This document shows positions 26,078 to 36,134 of a stretch of DNA of 59,049 nucleotides, one piece after another. The translations under genes were made by a program, and so were the position numbers. The first letter of the stretch is position 1, and every line of letters starts with the position of its first letter. Source of the DNA: Bacteroidales bacterium (GTDB taxonomy: Bacteria > Bacteroidota > Bacteroidia > Bacteroidales > VadinHA17); contig JADGPU010000008.1 in the NCBI GenBank assembly GCA_017882305.1, positions 1 to 59,049 of the forward strand, in the 5' to 3' direction. The notes under the pieces are model-generated. The model was not told the DNA's origin, made no database searches, and worked only from the letters and a program-made list of their open reading frames with translations.

Positions 26078-26917
26078 ATGGATTGTACACCGCTGTTCAG
26101 AAACGCAAAAAAAGCCAGCCAGACATTAAATGTTCTGGACATGGATGTAATTAATAAGAATCTTTTATTAGTTGCCGAAACAGCTGTTGAAAATATAGAT
26201 TACATTTTATCTGAGAATCAAAAGGATCTGGCTTTGATGGCGGAATCGGATCCAAGATATGACCGTTTGACTCTGACTGAGGGCAGGATCAAGAGTATTG
26301 CTTTTGATATTCGGAAAGTAGTGGAGTTGCCGGACCCTGTTGGACATGTTCTTATGAAAAATACTAGACCAAACGGGTTGATAATTAACAATGCAAAGAC
26401 ACGCAGGGTGAGCGTTTGTAATGCTTTGGATTGTCTGATAATACATGAAAAACGTCTGGATGATCTTGATTACCTTGTTGCTCTCTGTTCTGATTCGGAC
26501 GTTGTTATTTATGCCGATAAAAGAGCTTATGAAGCATTAACCGACAAATACCCTTCGGAGTTTCTTCAAATAGCCACAAGGGAGTCATTTGGTACAGAAT
26601 TTCTGTCATACAAAATGGCCATAAAAACTGTCAGTTCATTTGATGAGGCTGTAGACCATATTTCCGAGTTTGGATCAAAACACAGCGAAGCCATTATTTC
26701 TGAGAACAAAAATAATGTTCAATTGTTCTATAACATAGTAGACGCTTCAGCAATTTATTCAAATGCTTCAACCGCATTTACTGATGGTTCAGAATTTGGA
26801 CTTGGAGCTGAAATCGGTATATCTACTCAGAAATTGCATGCGAGGGGACCTATGGCACTTGAGGCTTTGACAACTTACAAATGGATTATTGAGGGGAACG
26901 GGCAAATACGAAAATAA
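26078..26917 (+). pseudogene. proA: proA (glutamate-5-semialdehyde dehydrogenase) with in-frame internal deletion
   Basis: ProA makes glutamate semialdehyde for proline synthesis and is about 415 residues long; this frame gives only about 279. The N-terminal part is normal up to LPDPVGHVLMKNTRPNGL, then the chain jumps to IINNAKTRRVSVCNALDC, which holds the catalytic Cys, and continues normally to EALTTYKWIIEG. About 135 residues between these points are missing, including the region with the family motif YEARPNV and most of the NADPH-binding fold. The reading frame is kept across the junction. The start is taken at the ATG at 26078 (a GTG at 26066 is in frame). Because the nucleotide-binding domain is lost, I call it a broken gene, though the open frame means that a product may still be made. 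The aconitase gene starts 21 bases later. Confidence 0.85.
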
Positions 26918-26938
26918 ACTGTTAAAAATTAGCGCTTT

Positions 26939-29212
26939 ATGATATTTGATTTTGAGATGATCGATTCTTTCTACAAGCAGTTGGAATCGCGAATATTGGA
27001 AATCAGAAAAAAACTGAATCACCCTTTGACCTTAAGCGAAAAAATTCTATTCAGCCATCTTTATTCTTCAAATCAAACAAAATCATTAAACAGGGGAGTC
27101 GATTACATCGATTTTATGCCCGACAGGGTAGCTATGCAGGATGCCACAGCACAGATGGCAATATTGCAATTTATGATGGCAGGGAAAGAGACTACAGCTG
27201 TTCCGACTTCGGTTCATTGTGATCATCTTACTCTTGCTCAATCAGGAGCAGTAGCGGATTTGAAATCAGCTGGAATAGTTAATAAAGAGGTGTATGAATT
27301 TCTGAGTTCCATATGTAATAAATACAATATCGGATTCTGGAAACCGGGGGCAGGTATAATTCATCAGATAGTTCTTGAGAATTATGCTTTTCCGGGAGGG
27401 ATGATGATTGGAACAGACTCACACACTCCTAATGCAGGAGGACTGGGAATGATCGCCATTGGCGTTGGCGGAGCTGATGCAGTTGATGTTCTGGCAGGAA
27501 TGGGATGGGAACTCAAATTTCCAAAACTCATTGGGATAAAGCTAACAGGTAAACTGAGTGGCTGGACCAGTGCAAAAGACATCATTCTGAAAATTTCCGG
27601 CTTGCTTACTGTAAAAGGAGGAACCGGTAATATTATTGAATATTTTGGTGAAGGCGCCGAATCGCTTTCATGTACCGGGAAGGCTACGATTTGTAACATG
27701 GGAGCTGAGACAGGGGCTACATGCTCCATTTTCAGCTTTGATAATTCAATGATAGACTATCTTACAGCAACCGGGAGAAAAAATGTTGCTGAACTCGCTC
27801 TGAAGAACAGGGTTCATTTGACGGCCGACAAAGAAGTCTATGCTGATCCTGGCAGATACTATGATCAGTATATTGAGATTAACCTCTCAGAACTTGAACC
27901 ATATATTAATGGTCCTTTTACTCCCGATCTGGCTACTCCTATCTCACGTATGAAAGAGGAAGCTGTAAAAAATAAATGGCCTGTAGAGGTGGAAGTCGGA
28001 CTTATAGGATCGTGCACAAACTCATCTTATGAAGATATTTCACGGGCAGCATCGGTTGTAAAAAATGCATTATCTCAAAAACTTACTGCTAAATCTGAAT
28101 TCACCATTACACCGGGTTCCGAACAGATCAGGTCAATTGCAGAAAGGGATGGATTCCTTGAATTATTCAGAAAAATAGGCGGTGAAGTATTCGCTAATGC
28201 CTGTGGCCCCTGTATCGGACAATGGGCACGAAAAGATGCTGATAGTAAAAAGGTTAATACAATTATTCATTCATTTAACAGGAACTTTTCAAAACGCACT
28301 GACGGAAATCCAAATACCCATACATTTGTCGCTTCTCCTGAAATAGTTACAGCCATTGTTCTTTCAGGTAAACTTACATTCAATCCGATTACTGATACGT
28401 TGTTAAATTCTGAAGGGAAAGAGGTACGATTAGCTGAACCATCTGGTTTGGAACTGCCTCCGGAAGGTTTTGGTAATGTCGAATCGGGGTATCAGAAACC
28501 GGTCCATGGAAAGAATGGAGAGGAGATATTAATTACTCCAGGTTCAGACAGGTTACAATTTCTTACTCCTTTCAAAGAGTGGGATGGACATGACTTTTTA
28601 AACCTTTCTTTGCTGATAAAAACCAAAGGAAAGTGCACAACCGATCATATCTCTATGGCAGGATTCTGGTTAAAATACAGGGGACATCTCGAAAATATCT
28701 CTGAGAATTATATGATTGGAGCTTTAAATTATTTTAATGATCGTACAAATAGTGTTTTAAATCAATTAACAGGATCGTACGATACAGTACCACGGACTGC
28801 AAAGGCATATCGTGATTCAGGATCAGGATCTGCAGTAACAGGTGAGGAAAATTTTGGTGAAGGATCTTCACGTGAACATGCAGCAATGGAACCCAGATAC
28901 CTGGGTGTTAAGGTTTTACTGGTAAAATCTTTTGCGAGAATTCACGAGACTAATCTTAAAAAGCAAGGCGTATTAACATTGACTTTCCGGAACAAGGATG
29001 ATTATGACAAGATAAAAGAGGATGACAAAATTGATATCACAGGACTGGCCAAATTTGCTGCCGGCAGCCAGCTGACAGTCTCACTTACTCATTCCGATGG
29101 AACAAAGGAACAATTCCAGGCAAACCACTCTTATAATGAATCTCAGATTGAATGGTTTAAAGCGGGAAGTGCTTTAAATATTATTAGAAAATCAAACAAA
29201 AAGAATGTCTGA
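26939..29212 (+). CDS. acn: Aconitate hydratase
   Basis: Aconitase converts citrate to isocitrate with a [4Fe-4S] cluster in the cytoplasm. The 757-residue protein is of the mitochondrial/eukaryotic-like size class. It shows [20 protein letters not shown], the cluster motifs [10 protein letters not shown] (one Cys) and ACGPCIGQW (two Cys), and in the swivel domain the [14 protein letters not shown] segment. All expected cluster and active-site motifs are present. The gene overlaps the next (icd) by 8 bases (ATGTCTGA), so the two are translationally coupled. It heads the intact part of a TCA operon behind the broken proBA genes. Confidence 0.96.
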   Translation: MIFDFEMIDSFYKQLESRILEIRKKLNHPLTLSEKILFSHLYSSNQTKSLNRGVDYIDFMPDRVAMQDATAQMAILQFMMAGKETTAVPTSVHCDHLTLAQSGAVADLKSAGIVNKEVYEFLSSICNKYNIGFWKPGAGIIHQIVLENYAFPGGMMIGTDSHTPNAGGLGMIAIGVGGADAVDVLAGMGWELKFPKLIGIKLTGKLSGWTSAKDIILKISGLLTVKGGTGNIIEYFGEGAESLSCTGKATICNMGAETGATCSIFSFDNSMIDYLTATGRKNVAELALKNRVHLTADKEVYADPGRYYDQYIEINLSELEPYINGPFTPDLATPISRMKEEAVKNKWPVEVEVGLIGSCTNSSYEDISRAASVVKNALSQKLTAKSEFTITPGSEQIRSIAERDGFLELFRKIGGEVFANACGPCIGQWARKDADSKKVNTIIHSFNRNFSKRTDGNPNTHTFVASPEIVTAIVLSGKLTFNPITDTLLNSEGKEVRLAEPSGLELPPEGFGNVESGYQKPVHGKNGEEILITPGSDRLQFLTPFKEWDGHDFLNLSLLIKTKGKCTTDHISMAGFWLKYRGHLENISENYMIGALNYFNDRTNSVLNQLTGSYDTVPRTAKAYRDSGSGSAVTGEENFGEGSSREHAAMEPRYLGVKVLLVKSFARIHETNLKKQGVLTLTFRNKDDYDKIKEDDKIDITGLAKFAAGSQLTVSLTHSDGTKEQFQANHSYNESQIEWFKAGSALNIIRKSNKKNV

Positions 29213-30473
29213 AAAAATCAAATTGACTGACGGGAAATTAATTGTACCTGAGAATCCGGTTATCCCATTCATTGAGGGGGACGGAACCGGCCCCGATATC
29301 TGGAAAGCATCTGTCCGTGTTTTTGATGCAGCTGTCAGCAAATCTTATAAAGGGAAAAGAAAAGTTATCTGGAAGGAGGTTTTAGCAGGGGAAAAAGCGT
29401 ATAAACAAACCGGAAACTGGATGCCTGAAGAGACATTGGCAAGTTTCAGGGAGTACCTGGTTGGAATTAAAGGTCCTCTAACTACGCCTGTCGGTGAAGG
29501 AATGCGGTCATTAAATGTAGCTTTACGCCAGGTACTGGATCTCTATACCTGCTACAGGCCTATAAGATATTTCAATGGAGTGCCAAGCCCGGTAAAGAAT
29601 CCTGAAAAAGTAAATATGCATATTTTCAGGGAAAATACTGAAGATATCTATGCCGGAATTGAGTTTATGAATGGGAAACCGGAAACGGAGAAGGTGAAAA
29701 GATTTCTGATCGATGAGATGGGTGTTAAATCAATCCGTTTTCCGAATACATCATCAATAGGAATAAAACCTGTATCAGTCGAAGGAACAGAACGCCTTGT
29801 AAGACAGGCAATTAAATATGCGATTAATAAGAAGTTACCATCCGTAACTCTTGTTCATAAGGGGAACATAATGAAGTTTACTGAGGGGTCGTTCATGAAA
29901 TGGGGGTATGCTTTAGCTGAAAGAGAATTCGGGAAAGATGTTTTTACCTGGTTGCAGCATAAACAGATTTCAGAAAAGCAGAGTTTGAAGGTTGCAGATG
30001 AGATGCTAAAAAATGCAGAAGCTGCAGGAAAGGTAATAATCAAAGATGTAATTGCTGATGCTTTCCTACAGCAAATCCTTACCCGACCCGCTGAATATTC
30101 TGTCATTGCTACATTAAATCTGAACGGGGATTACATCTCAGATGCACTTGCAGCTATTGTAGGTGGAATAGGGATCGCTCCCGGTGCAAATATAAATTTT
30201 GAAAGCGGGCATGCAATATTTGAAGCAACACATGGGACTGCACCAAAATACGCTGATCAGGACAAAGTGAACCCTGGTTCTGTGATTCTTTCGGGAGCAT
30301 TGATGTTTGATTACATGGGATGGGGCAAAGTTGCTGAAAGTATTTATTCCGGACTGGAACTCACAATACAAAGCAAGAAGGTCACTTACGATTTTCACAG
30401 GTTGATGGAAAATGCAACCTTATTGAAAACCTCCGAATTTGCAGATGCAATAATCTCTAATATTATATCTTAA
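29205..30473 (+). CDS. icd: Isocitrate dehydrogenase (NADP+ type)
   Basis: This enzyme oxidises and decarboxylates isocitrate to 2-oxoglutarate. The 422-residue length and the motifs [17 protein letters not shown] (with the substrate Ser equivalent to E. coli Ser113), [13 protein letters not shown] (catalytic Tyr), [11 protein letters not shown] (catalytic Lys) and [13 protein letters not shown] (metal Asp) fit bacterial homodimeric IDH. The HGTAPKYA segment near the nucleotide site resembles the NADP-linked group. The start overlaps acn, and gltA follows after 21 bases. The product is the precursor of glutamate, so its neighbourhood with proBA remnants is metabolically sensible. Confidence 0.96.
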   Translation: MSEKIKLTDGKLIVPENPVIPFIEGDGTGPDIWKASVRVFDAAVSKSYKGKRKVIWKEVLAGEKAYKQTGNWMPEETLASFREYLVGIKGPLTTPVGEGMRSLNVALRQVLDLYTCYRPIRYFNGVPSPVKNPEKVNMHIFRENTEDIYAGIEFMNGKPETEKVKRFLIDEMGVKSIRFPNTSSIGIKPVSVEGTERLVRQAIKYAINKKLPSVTLVHKGNIMKFTEGSFMKWGYALAEREFGKDVFTWLQHKQISEKQSLKVADEMLKNAEAAGKVIIKDVIADAFLQQILTRPAEYSVIATLNLNGDYISDALAAIVGGIGIAPGANINFESGHAIFEATHGTAPKYADQDKVNPGSVILSGALMFDYMGWGKVAESIYSGLELTIQSKKVTYDFHRLMENATLLKTSEFADAIISNIIS

Positions 30474-30494
30474 ACATTTAAAATCTTATTTCTT

Positions 30495-31856
30495 ATGGGA
30501 GACAATAATTATTTTGGAAAACTGGAGGAGCCTGTAAGAGCTTCATGTCAGATCGATACGGCCTTATTCGAAGAATTTGAAGTGAAGCGTGGTTTAAGAA
30601 ACAAAGATGGAACTGGCGTTTTAGTGGGATTGACAAATATCGGAGATGTTGTAGGCTATAAAAAAGAAGATGGTAAAGTAGTGGCTATTCCAGGGCGATT
30701 ATTGTACCGGGGCATAGATATTGAAGATATTACCAGAGGATTTCAGAAAGAGGATCGTCATGGTTTTGATGAAACCGTTTACCTTTTATTAACAGGACAT
30801 TTGCCAAATAAGAAGGAACTAGTTGAATTCGCAGAACATATGGCGTCTTTAAGGGCTCTCCCCGACGATTTTGTTAAAGACATGATATTATCTATGAAGG
30901 GTAAAGATGTCCTTAATATTCTTGCAAGATCAGTATTGGGACTCTATACTCTTGATGATAATCCGGATAGTATAGAACTCAAAAACATGATAAAGCAATC
31001 ATTAAATATTATTGCGAAATTTCCAACTATTGTTGCATATTCATATCAGGCTCTGAGACATCTTTATAAGGGAAAGACTCTGTCGATCCGTCATCCGCAG
31101 CCCAATCTTACTCCTGCTGAAAATTTTCTCTATTTAATCAAAGGTGATTGTGTAGCTTTTTCAAAACTTGAGGCTGATCTGCTTGACCTTATGCTTGTTC
31201 TTCACGCAGAACATGGGGGTGGTAATAATTCTACCTTTACAATGAGAGTAACCAGTTCCTCGGAAACCGATATTTATTCTTCAATAACTTCTGCTATCGG
31301 ATCACTAAAAGGGCCATTACATGGCGGAGCAAATGTAAGAGTGCTTGAAATGATGGAAGATATGAAATCTCACGTAAAAGACTGGACAGATGAAGAGGAA
31401 GTCAAAGCGCATCTTTTGAAGATACTTAATAAAAAGGCTAATGATTTTTCAGGAAAGATATATGGAATAGGGCATGCTGTTTATACTATTTCTGATCCGA
31501 GAGCGGCAATTTTAAAGGCAAAGGCAAGAGAACTTGCCATAGAAAAAGGCCGTCTTCAGGAATTTGAGCTTTATGCTCTCGTAGAAAGACTTACACCTGA
31601 AGTTTTCAGAGTTTTTAAGGGAGAAAAATCTACAAAGGTGGTTTGTATTAATGTTGATTTTTATTCCGGTTTTGTATATGCCTGTCTTGATATTTCAAAG
31701 GAGCTTTATACTCCGCTTTTTGCAATTGCAAGAGTTTCAGGGTGGTGTACTCATCGGATTGAAGAACTCACCTTTTCGGCGAAAAGGATTATCAGGCCTG
31801 CATTTAAAAATGTCTATGGCAAACACGAATATATTCCCCTAAACGTAAGAGAATAA
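30495..31856 (+). CDS. gltA: Citrate synthase
   Basis: Citrate synthase condenses oxaloacetate with acetyl-CoA. In this 453-residue protein the three active-site residues are visible: His in VLHAEHGGGNNSTF, His in GPLHGGAN and Asp in NVDFYSGF. The N-terminal part has the family's PGRLLYRGIDIED. The C-terminal FAIARVSGWCTHRIEE carries the Arg that binds oxaloacetate carboxylate. It lies 21 bases after icd and 4 bases before the Mqo-like gene. This completes a set of genes that take oxaloacetate to 2-oxoglutarate. Confidence 0.95.
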   Translation: MGDNNYFGKLEEPVRASCQIDTALFEEFEVKRGLRNKDGTGVLVGLTNIGDVVGYKKEDGKVVAIPGRLLYRGIDIEDITRGFQKEDRHGFDETVYLLLTGHLPNKKELVEFAEHMASLRALPDDFVKDMILSMKGKDVLNILARSVLGLYTLDDNPDSIELKNMIKQSLNIIAKFPTIVAYSYQALRHLYKGKTLSIRHPQPNLTPAENFLYLIKGDCVAFSKLEADLLDLMLVLHAEHGGGNNSTFTMRVTSSSETDIYSSITSAIGSLKGPLHGGANVRVLEMMEDMKSHVKDWTDEEEVKAHLLKILNKKANDFSGKIYGIGHAVYTISDPRAAILKAKARELAIEKGRLQEFELYALVERLTPEVFRVFKGEKSTKVVCINVDFYSGFVYACLDISKELYTPLFAIARVSGWCTHRIEELTFSAKRIIRPAFKNVYGKHEYIPLNVRE

Positions 31857-31860
31857 CAAA

Positions 31861-33195
31861 ATGAGTGAAACTATTCAAAGTTATGATGTACTTATTGTCG
31901 GAGGAGGTGTAGTCGGAACTGCCTTACTTTACACTTTAAGTAAATACACAGACGTAAAAAGCGTAGGTCTTATCGAAAAATATTCCGACTTTGGTCTTGT
32001 AAACTCTGCATCTTATAATAACAGCCAAACTCTTCATTTCGGAGATATAGAAACTAACTATTCCATTGACAAAGCCAGAAGTGTAAAACGGATGGCTGAT
32101 ATGGTTATGAAGTATCTTGAGAGTGAAAAAGATATTTCTTACCGTAAGGAATTATTCAGTAAGTACTCAAAAATGGTTCTTGCTGTCGGAAAGGATCAGG
32201 TTCAGGATCTGAAGAAGAGATATCCTGCTTTCAGTGAGCTGTTTCCAAAATTGAAAATGATAGAAAGAGATGAAATCGGGAAAATTGAACCTAGAGTCCT
32301 GGAGGGAAGAGATCCCGGACAGGAAATACTGGCCCTGGTTACAGAAGATGGTTATACGGTTGATTTTAAAAGACTTTGTCATTCATTTATCGACAATGCC
32401 CTGAAGGAAAAACCTGATTTAGATATTCATCTTGATACTAAACTTCTAAAGATCAAGAAAAATGAAGATCACTATACAATTTTGACAAACAAGGGTGAGT
32501 TCAGGGCTTCAGTAGTTATTATAGCCGCCGGTGGTCATAGCCTGATGATTGCAAAGTCACTCGGATATGGGAAGAACTTATCGGTATTATCAATGGCAGG
32601 AAGTTTTTATACTGCTCCAAAAGTGCTTAATGGTAAGGTATATACGATGCAGGTGCCAAAACTTCCTTTCGCGGCAATTCATGGGGATCCTGAGGTTCAC
32701 AGCGAGCAAATAACCAGGTTTGGTCCGACAGCTAAACCTATATTCCAGCTGGAAAGGCATAACATGGCAACCTTCTTCGAGTACTGGAAAACCTTTGGAA
32801 TGGGTATTAAACCTATACTTAGCTTGCTGAATATTACTTTTGACAAGGTGCTTTTTAACTACATTGTTGTAAATTTTCTTTATGATCTGCCTTTCATAGG
32901 AAAACGATTGTTCATCAGGCAAATTAGAAAAATAGTACCTTCTTTGAGACTTAATGAACTCCGATATGCCAAAGGGATTGGAGGCACACGGCCACAAATA
33001 GTAAATAATACCACCAGGAAACTTGAAATGGGAGAGGCAAAACTATGTGGTGACAAAATCATATTTAATATAACACCATCACCAGGTGCATCTACATGTC
33101 TTGGGAATGCGTATACTGATACTGGATTGATAATTGGATTTCTGAATAACAAATACAAATTCAATAAGGAGACCTTTGAAAAGGATCTGATGTAA
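31861..33195 (+). CDS. mqo: FAD-dependent malate:quinone oxidoreductase-like protein
   Basis: This 444-residue flavoprotein begins with a dinucleotide-binding motif (YDVLIVGGGVVGTAL). The stretch NSASYNNSQTLHFGDIETNY resembles the NNAGTGHSALCELNY motif of malate:quinone oxidoreductases. Near the C-terminus SPGASTCLGNA is the second FAD-contact region. It is somewhat shorter than standard Mqo (about 490-500), so it belongs to a related subgroup. Its place 4 bases after gltA in a TCA operon supports oxidation of malate to oxaloacetate with electrons going to quinone at the membrane. Another 2-hydroxyacid as substrate is possible. Confidence 0.75.
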   Translation: MSETIQSYDVLIVGGGVVGTALLYTLSKYTDVKSVGLIEKYSDFGLVNSASYNNSQTLHFGDIETNYSIDKARSVKRMADMVMKYLESEKDISYRKELFSKYSKMVLAVGKDQVQDLKKRYPAFSELFPKLKMIERDEIGKIEPRVLEGRDPGQEILALVTEDGYTVDFKRLCHSFIDNALKEKPDLDIHLDTKLLKIKKNEDHYTILTNKGEFRASVVIIAAGGHSLMIAKSLGYGKNLSVLSMAGSFYTAPKVLNGKVYTMQVPKLPFAAIHGDPEVHSEQITRFGPTAKPIFQLERHNMATFFEYWKTFGMGIKPILSLLNITFDKVLFNYIVVNFLYDLPFIGKRLFIRQIRKIVPSLRLNELRYAKGIGGTRPQIVNNTTRKLEMGEAKLCGDKIIFNITPSPGASTCLGNAYTDTGLIIGFLNNKYKFNKETFEKDLM

Positions 33196-33219
33196 GGTAA
33201 TTTTCACTCGATTAAGTAT

Positions 33220-33313
33220 GAGATTCCTCATTTAGCTGCGTTCCATTCGGAATGACATTCATTTTTTAAACCAAAATCGCCTTGTCAATTCCGAGCGCTA
33301 GCGAGGAATCTCC
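33220..33313. repeat. Inverted repeat between convergent mqo and transporter genes
   Basis: The left arm (33220-33256) reads GAGATTCCTC...TTCGGAATGAC and the right arm (33284-33313) is its imperfect reverse complement (GTCAATTCCGAGCG...GAGGAATCTCC). Such arms are common as dispersed intergenic repeats in Bacteroidota genomes, and the hairpin could also stop transcription from both sides. Confidence 0.65.
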
Positions 33314-33339
33314 ATAGGATTCCAACTCAGTTGTAAACC

Positions 33340-34338
33340 TTACGATCCAGCAATAACCAAAAGGGCCAATCCTGCAAGGTATGCAAGGAACATCATAAAA
33401 ATAAGGTTGTTTACCTGTTTTGAAGCTCCTTTGAATTCCTTCCATATGAATACGCCCCACAAGGCAGCAATAAGTGTTGCACCCTGACCTAACCCGTAAG
33501 ATATTGCAAATCCGGCTTTACCTGAAGCTAGAATACTCATCGACATTCCAATGTTCCAGATTACCCCTCCAAGAATACCATTTAAATGGACATCAAAACT
33601 TCCTTTAGTGTAATCCTTAAAAGCGAGTGGTTTCCCTTCAAATGGTCGTTTCATTATCAGATAGTTAAAGAGGAGATTGCTCATAAACACACCAACAGCA
33701 AAGAAGAATATTGCTGAATATGGCGTCAACTTTCCTGGTTCCGGGGCCTCAAAACGGGAGACCATTGAACTTGCCACGAAACGATAGAAAAGAGCCATAA
33801 GAATACCTGCTGAAAGAGAAAGTGAAATACCTTTTCCTGAAACTTTCTTCAATGACAGGCTATGCTTTTTAAATGCAATGGCATCGATAATTATTGCTAC
33901 TACGATCAATGCAACACCTCCGAATAGTATATTTGCGTTACCATGGGGAGCAAAAACATAATTGATAATAACGCCAAGTACCAGGGCAATTCCAACTCCA
34001 ACTGGAAATGCTACAGCCATCCCGGCAATTGCCATCGCGGCTACAAGCAATATGTTGGAGGCATTAAAAATTATACCTCCTATCATGGCATTTAAAATAT
34101 TATGTGATTCAGCCTGCTTTATATCCTGAACAAAACCCCGTCCGCTTTCACCTGTGCTACCGAGAGTAAACCCGAGTAAAAGTGAAAAAAGAAGAATACC
34201 AATTACGTAATCCCAGTAAAACAGTTCAAAACGCCATGATTTGCCTGTCAATTTTTGGGTATTTCCCCATGAACCCCAGCAGATCATTGTTATGATACAG
34301 AGAATTATGGCCAGCGTGTAACTTTGTGGTATGAACAT
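33340..34338 (-). CDS. GRP/DMT-type sugar transporter
   Basis: This 332-residue inner-membrane protein has about ten hydrophobic segments, fitting the GRP (glucose/ribose uptake) branch of the drug/metabolite transporter superfamily. The N-terminal ITMICWGSWGNTQKLTGKSWRFE is typical of this group in Bacteroidota. It is the last gene of a minus-strand unit with an ADP-ribosylglycohydrolase, a nucleoside hydrolase and ribokinase, so ribose or a nucleoside is the likely cargo. The spacer to the gene before it is only 39 bases and holds a heptamer tandem repeat. Confidence 0.8.
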   Translation of the reverse strand: MFIPQSYTLAIILCIITMICWGSWGNTQKLTGKSWRFELFYWDYVIGILLFSLLLGFTLGSTGESGRGFVQDIKQAESHNILNAMIGGIIFNASNILLVAAMAIAGMAVAFPVGVGIALVLGVIINYVFAPHGNANILFGGVALIVVAIIIDAIAFKKHSLSLKKVSGKGISLSLSAGILMALFYRFVASSMVSRFEAPEPGKLTPYSAIFFFAVGVFMSNLLFNYLIMKRPFEGKPLAFKDYTKGSFDVHLNGILGGVIWNIGMSMSILASGKAGFAISYGLGQGATLIAALWGVFIWKEFKGASKQVNNLIFMMFLAYLAGLALLVIAGS

Positions 34339-34347
34339 GGCAAATGA

Positions 34348-34380
34348 GTTTAAAGTTTAGAGTTTAGAGTTTGAAGTTTA
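34348..34380. repeat. Heptamer tandem repeat (GTTTAGA-type)
   Basis: The spacer reads as 4.7 units of period 7: GTTTAAA, GTTTAGA, GTTTAGA, GTTTGAA, GTTTA. It runs into the stop codon of the ADP-ribosylglycohydrolase gene. Confidence 0.7.
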
Positions 34381-36000
34381 TTTTTCAAAAGAAAATTTCC
34401 ATGCTTCATTTTTCTTTGGAGCTGTCCTGAATGTTGTAGCAGAAGTAATATAGACCCTGGTTCCTGCAGATTCAGGTCGTTTTTCTCCTTTTACAATAAT
34501 TCTGACCTTATGATCGCCTGGTTTCAGATTCAGAATGTGCCAGATGCTTACTGTATGTTGCTGATTGGCAAAATTATAATAAGTGTCGATATTGCGATGA
34601 AGATTCCCATCGACATAGATATCGGCTTTCCCGCCATCTTTATACCAGTTACCTTCTACTGAAATCCCTGTCCCTGTAAAATAAATATCAAGCTCGTCGC
34701 CAGGCGTTTCTGCATACATTGACTGTTTCATAACCCTGTTATCTTTTTCAGACATAATTTCGAACGGTTTCCAGCTACCTTTAAATATCCATCCTGGCTT
34801 ATCAAAAACCGATACCGTTTTATCAAACACTACATTCGGAAAAGAAACCTCAGGAACCGGAGCAACAGGCAATTGGATCTTAATCCTTATAGTCTTATCA
34901 TTTATCTCCCCGCCATCCTTAAGTATAAGATCACGCGCATATTTTTCGGTACTTTTAACAGCAGAATTGAAAGAGTAAGTTGTGTTTATAAAGATTGAAT
35001 CTCCTATATCATTGACGCCTTTCTGCATATCGGGTGGCAAACCGCTGAATCCTTTTATCACACCCAGTACAGCCATCGCATTTGATGGATTACAATCGGA
35101 ATCCTGTCCGCAGCGTGTAGTTATTTCAAGAGTTTTCAACGGATCGCCTTCCCCGTATAGCAACCCCATTACAATAAAAGCTCCATTAAGCTTGGCGTCA
35201 ATATTAAAGGTAGAACCGGCACCGCATATATCGACATCTCCCCATTTGGCATTGAGTTCTTTCCATGCTGCCTGCCAGTCAGAAGGATATTGCTGATGAA
35301 GTTTAATTACATCCTTTACTATTTTAGAGTAATCGCACTCTGCTGGTATTGATTTTAAAGCCTTATCAATTATCTTAAAAATATCTGAATCAAAGAATGC
35401 TTCTGAGTAAAGCGCCCCTACAAAAATACCTCCATAAACGCCGTCACCATAATTCATGATATGACCAATCTTTTCAGCAATAGCTGAAGCTGTTTTTGGC
35501 ATACCCGGACACATGAATCCGATATAGTCAGCTTCAATCTGAAAATCAATATCATCTGCATGGAGATTATATTCAGGGCTACCGGAAGCAGGGACAAAAA
35601 TACTGTCATAATAGTTCTTTCTGGCCTGCATATTTGCGTGCCACAACGGATATCCGGCTTTTGCAAACATTTCCTGGAATTTTTTTGCAGGGGCATCGAT
35701 GCCATATTTGTCCATAGACATCAGGAAGGTCAGCTGAACATATATATCGTCCTGCCATATACTTCCCCTGACATCAGAGGGCTTCCACTTGATTGAATCG
35801 GAGAAGATACTGCTCTGGGCTCTGAATTCTGTGGGAGCGCCATAGGTAACACCAATCATCTTACCAGCCCAGCCACCGGCAATTTTGTCTTTCAAGACTT
35901 CCGATTTTATTGTTCTGAAATCGCCAGATGTGTTTTTGCATGAGACTCCAATAAGAATTAAAGTAGGGATTAATAACATAAAAATGTTCTTTTTCATCAT
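34378..36000 (-). CDS. ADP-ribosylglycohydrolase family lipoprotein
   Basis: The protein (540 residues) has a lipoprotein signal (LILIGVSC) and is therefore extracytoplasmic. Residues about 30-345 form the ADP-ribosylglycohydrolase fold: KIAGGWAGKMIGVTYGAP, WQDDIYVQLTF, LHADDIDFQIEADYIGF and CGQDSDCNPSNAMAVLG carry the Asp residues expected to bind two Mg2+. Residues about 400-535 look like an added beta-sandwich, possibly carbohydrate-binding (ISVEGNWYKDGGKADIYVDG). The family cuts N- or O-linked ADP-ribose or related glycosidic bonds. With nucleoside hydrolase, ribokinase and a sugar transporter alongside, a role in releasing ribose units from ADP-ribose-like compounds is a reasonable inference, not proven. 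Confidence 0.83.
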   Translation of the reverse strand: MMKKNIFMLLIPTLILIGVSCKNTSGDFRTIKSEVLKDKIAGGWAGKMIGVTYGAPTEFRAQSSIFSDSIKWKPSDVRGSIWQDDIYVQLTFLMSMDKYGIDAPAKKFQEMFAKAGYPLWHANMQARKNYYDSIFVPASGSPEYNLHADDIDFQIEADYIGFMCPGMPKTASAIAEKIGHIMNYGDGVYGGIFVGALYSEAFFDSDIFKIIDKALKSIPAECDYSKIVKDVIKLHQQYPSDWQAAWKELNAKWGDVDICGAGSTFNIDAKLNGAFIVMGLLYGEGDPLKTLEITTRCGQDSDCNPSNAMAVLGVIKGFSGLPPDMQKGVNDIGDSIFINTTYSFNSAVKSTEKYARDLILKDGGEINDKTIRIKIQLPVAPVPEVSFPNVVFDKTVSVFDKPGWIFKGSWKPFEIMSEKDNRVMKQSMYAETPGDELDIYFTGTGISVEGNWYKDGGKADIYVDGNLHRNIDTYYNFANQQHTVSIWHILNLKPGDHKVRIIVKGEKRPESAGTRVYITSATTFRTAPKKNEAWKFSFEK

Positions 36001-36032
36001 TAAAGTATATTTATTAATAAAAAGATCTTTTT

Positions 36033-36134
36033 AGTCACACAGGGTAGCACAGAGGATTCACAGAGGTACACGGAGTTAAGAATTGGATTTTCTCAGTGGC
36101 TCTATGTGCTTCTTCTGTGGCTCTCTGTGTAACT
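36033..36134. repeat. Inverted repeat of the CACAGAG-like family, copy 1
   Basis: The arms 36033-36075 and 36092-36134 are imperfect reverse complements of about 43 bases, built from short units such as CACAGAG, CACAGAGG and ACGGAG. The element fills the spacer between the nucleoside hydrolase and the ADP-ribosylglycohydrolase genes and ends at the hydrolase stop. Confidence 0.75.

Noticed and set aside
33220..33313. Insertion-sequence end
   Set aside because: No transposase or target duplication is present; the arms fit a dispersed intergenic hairpin.
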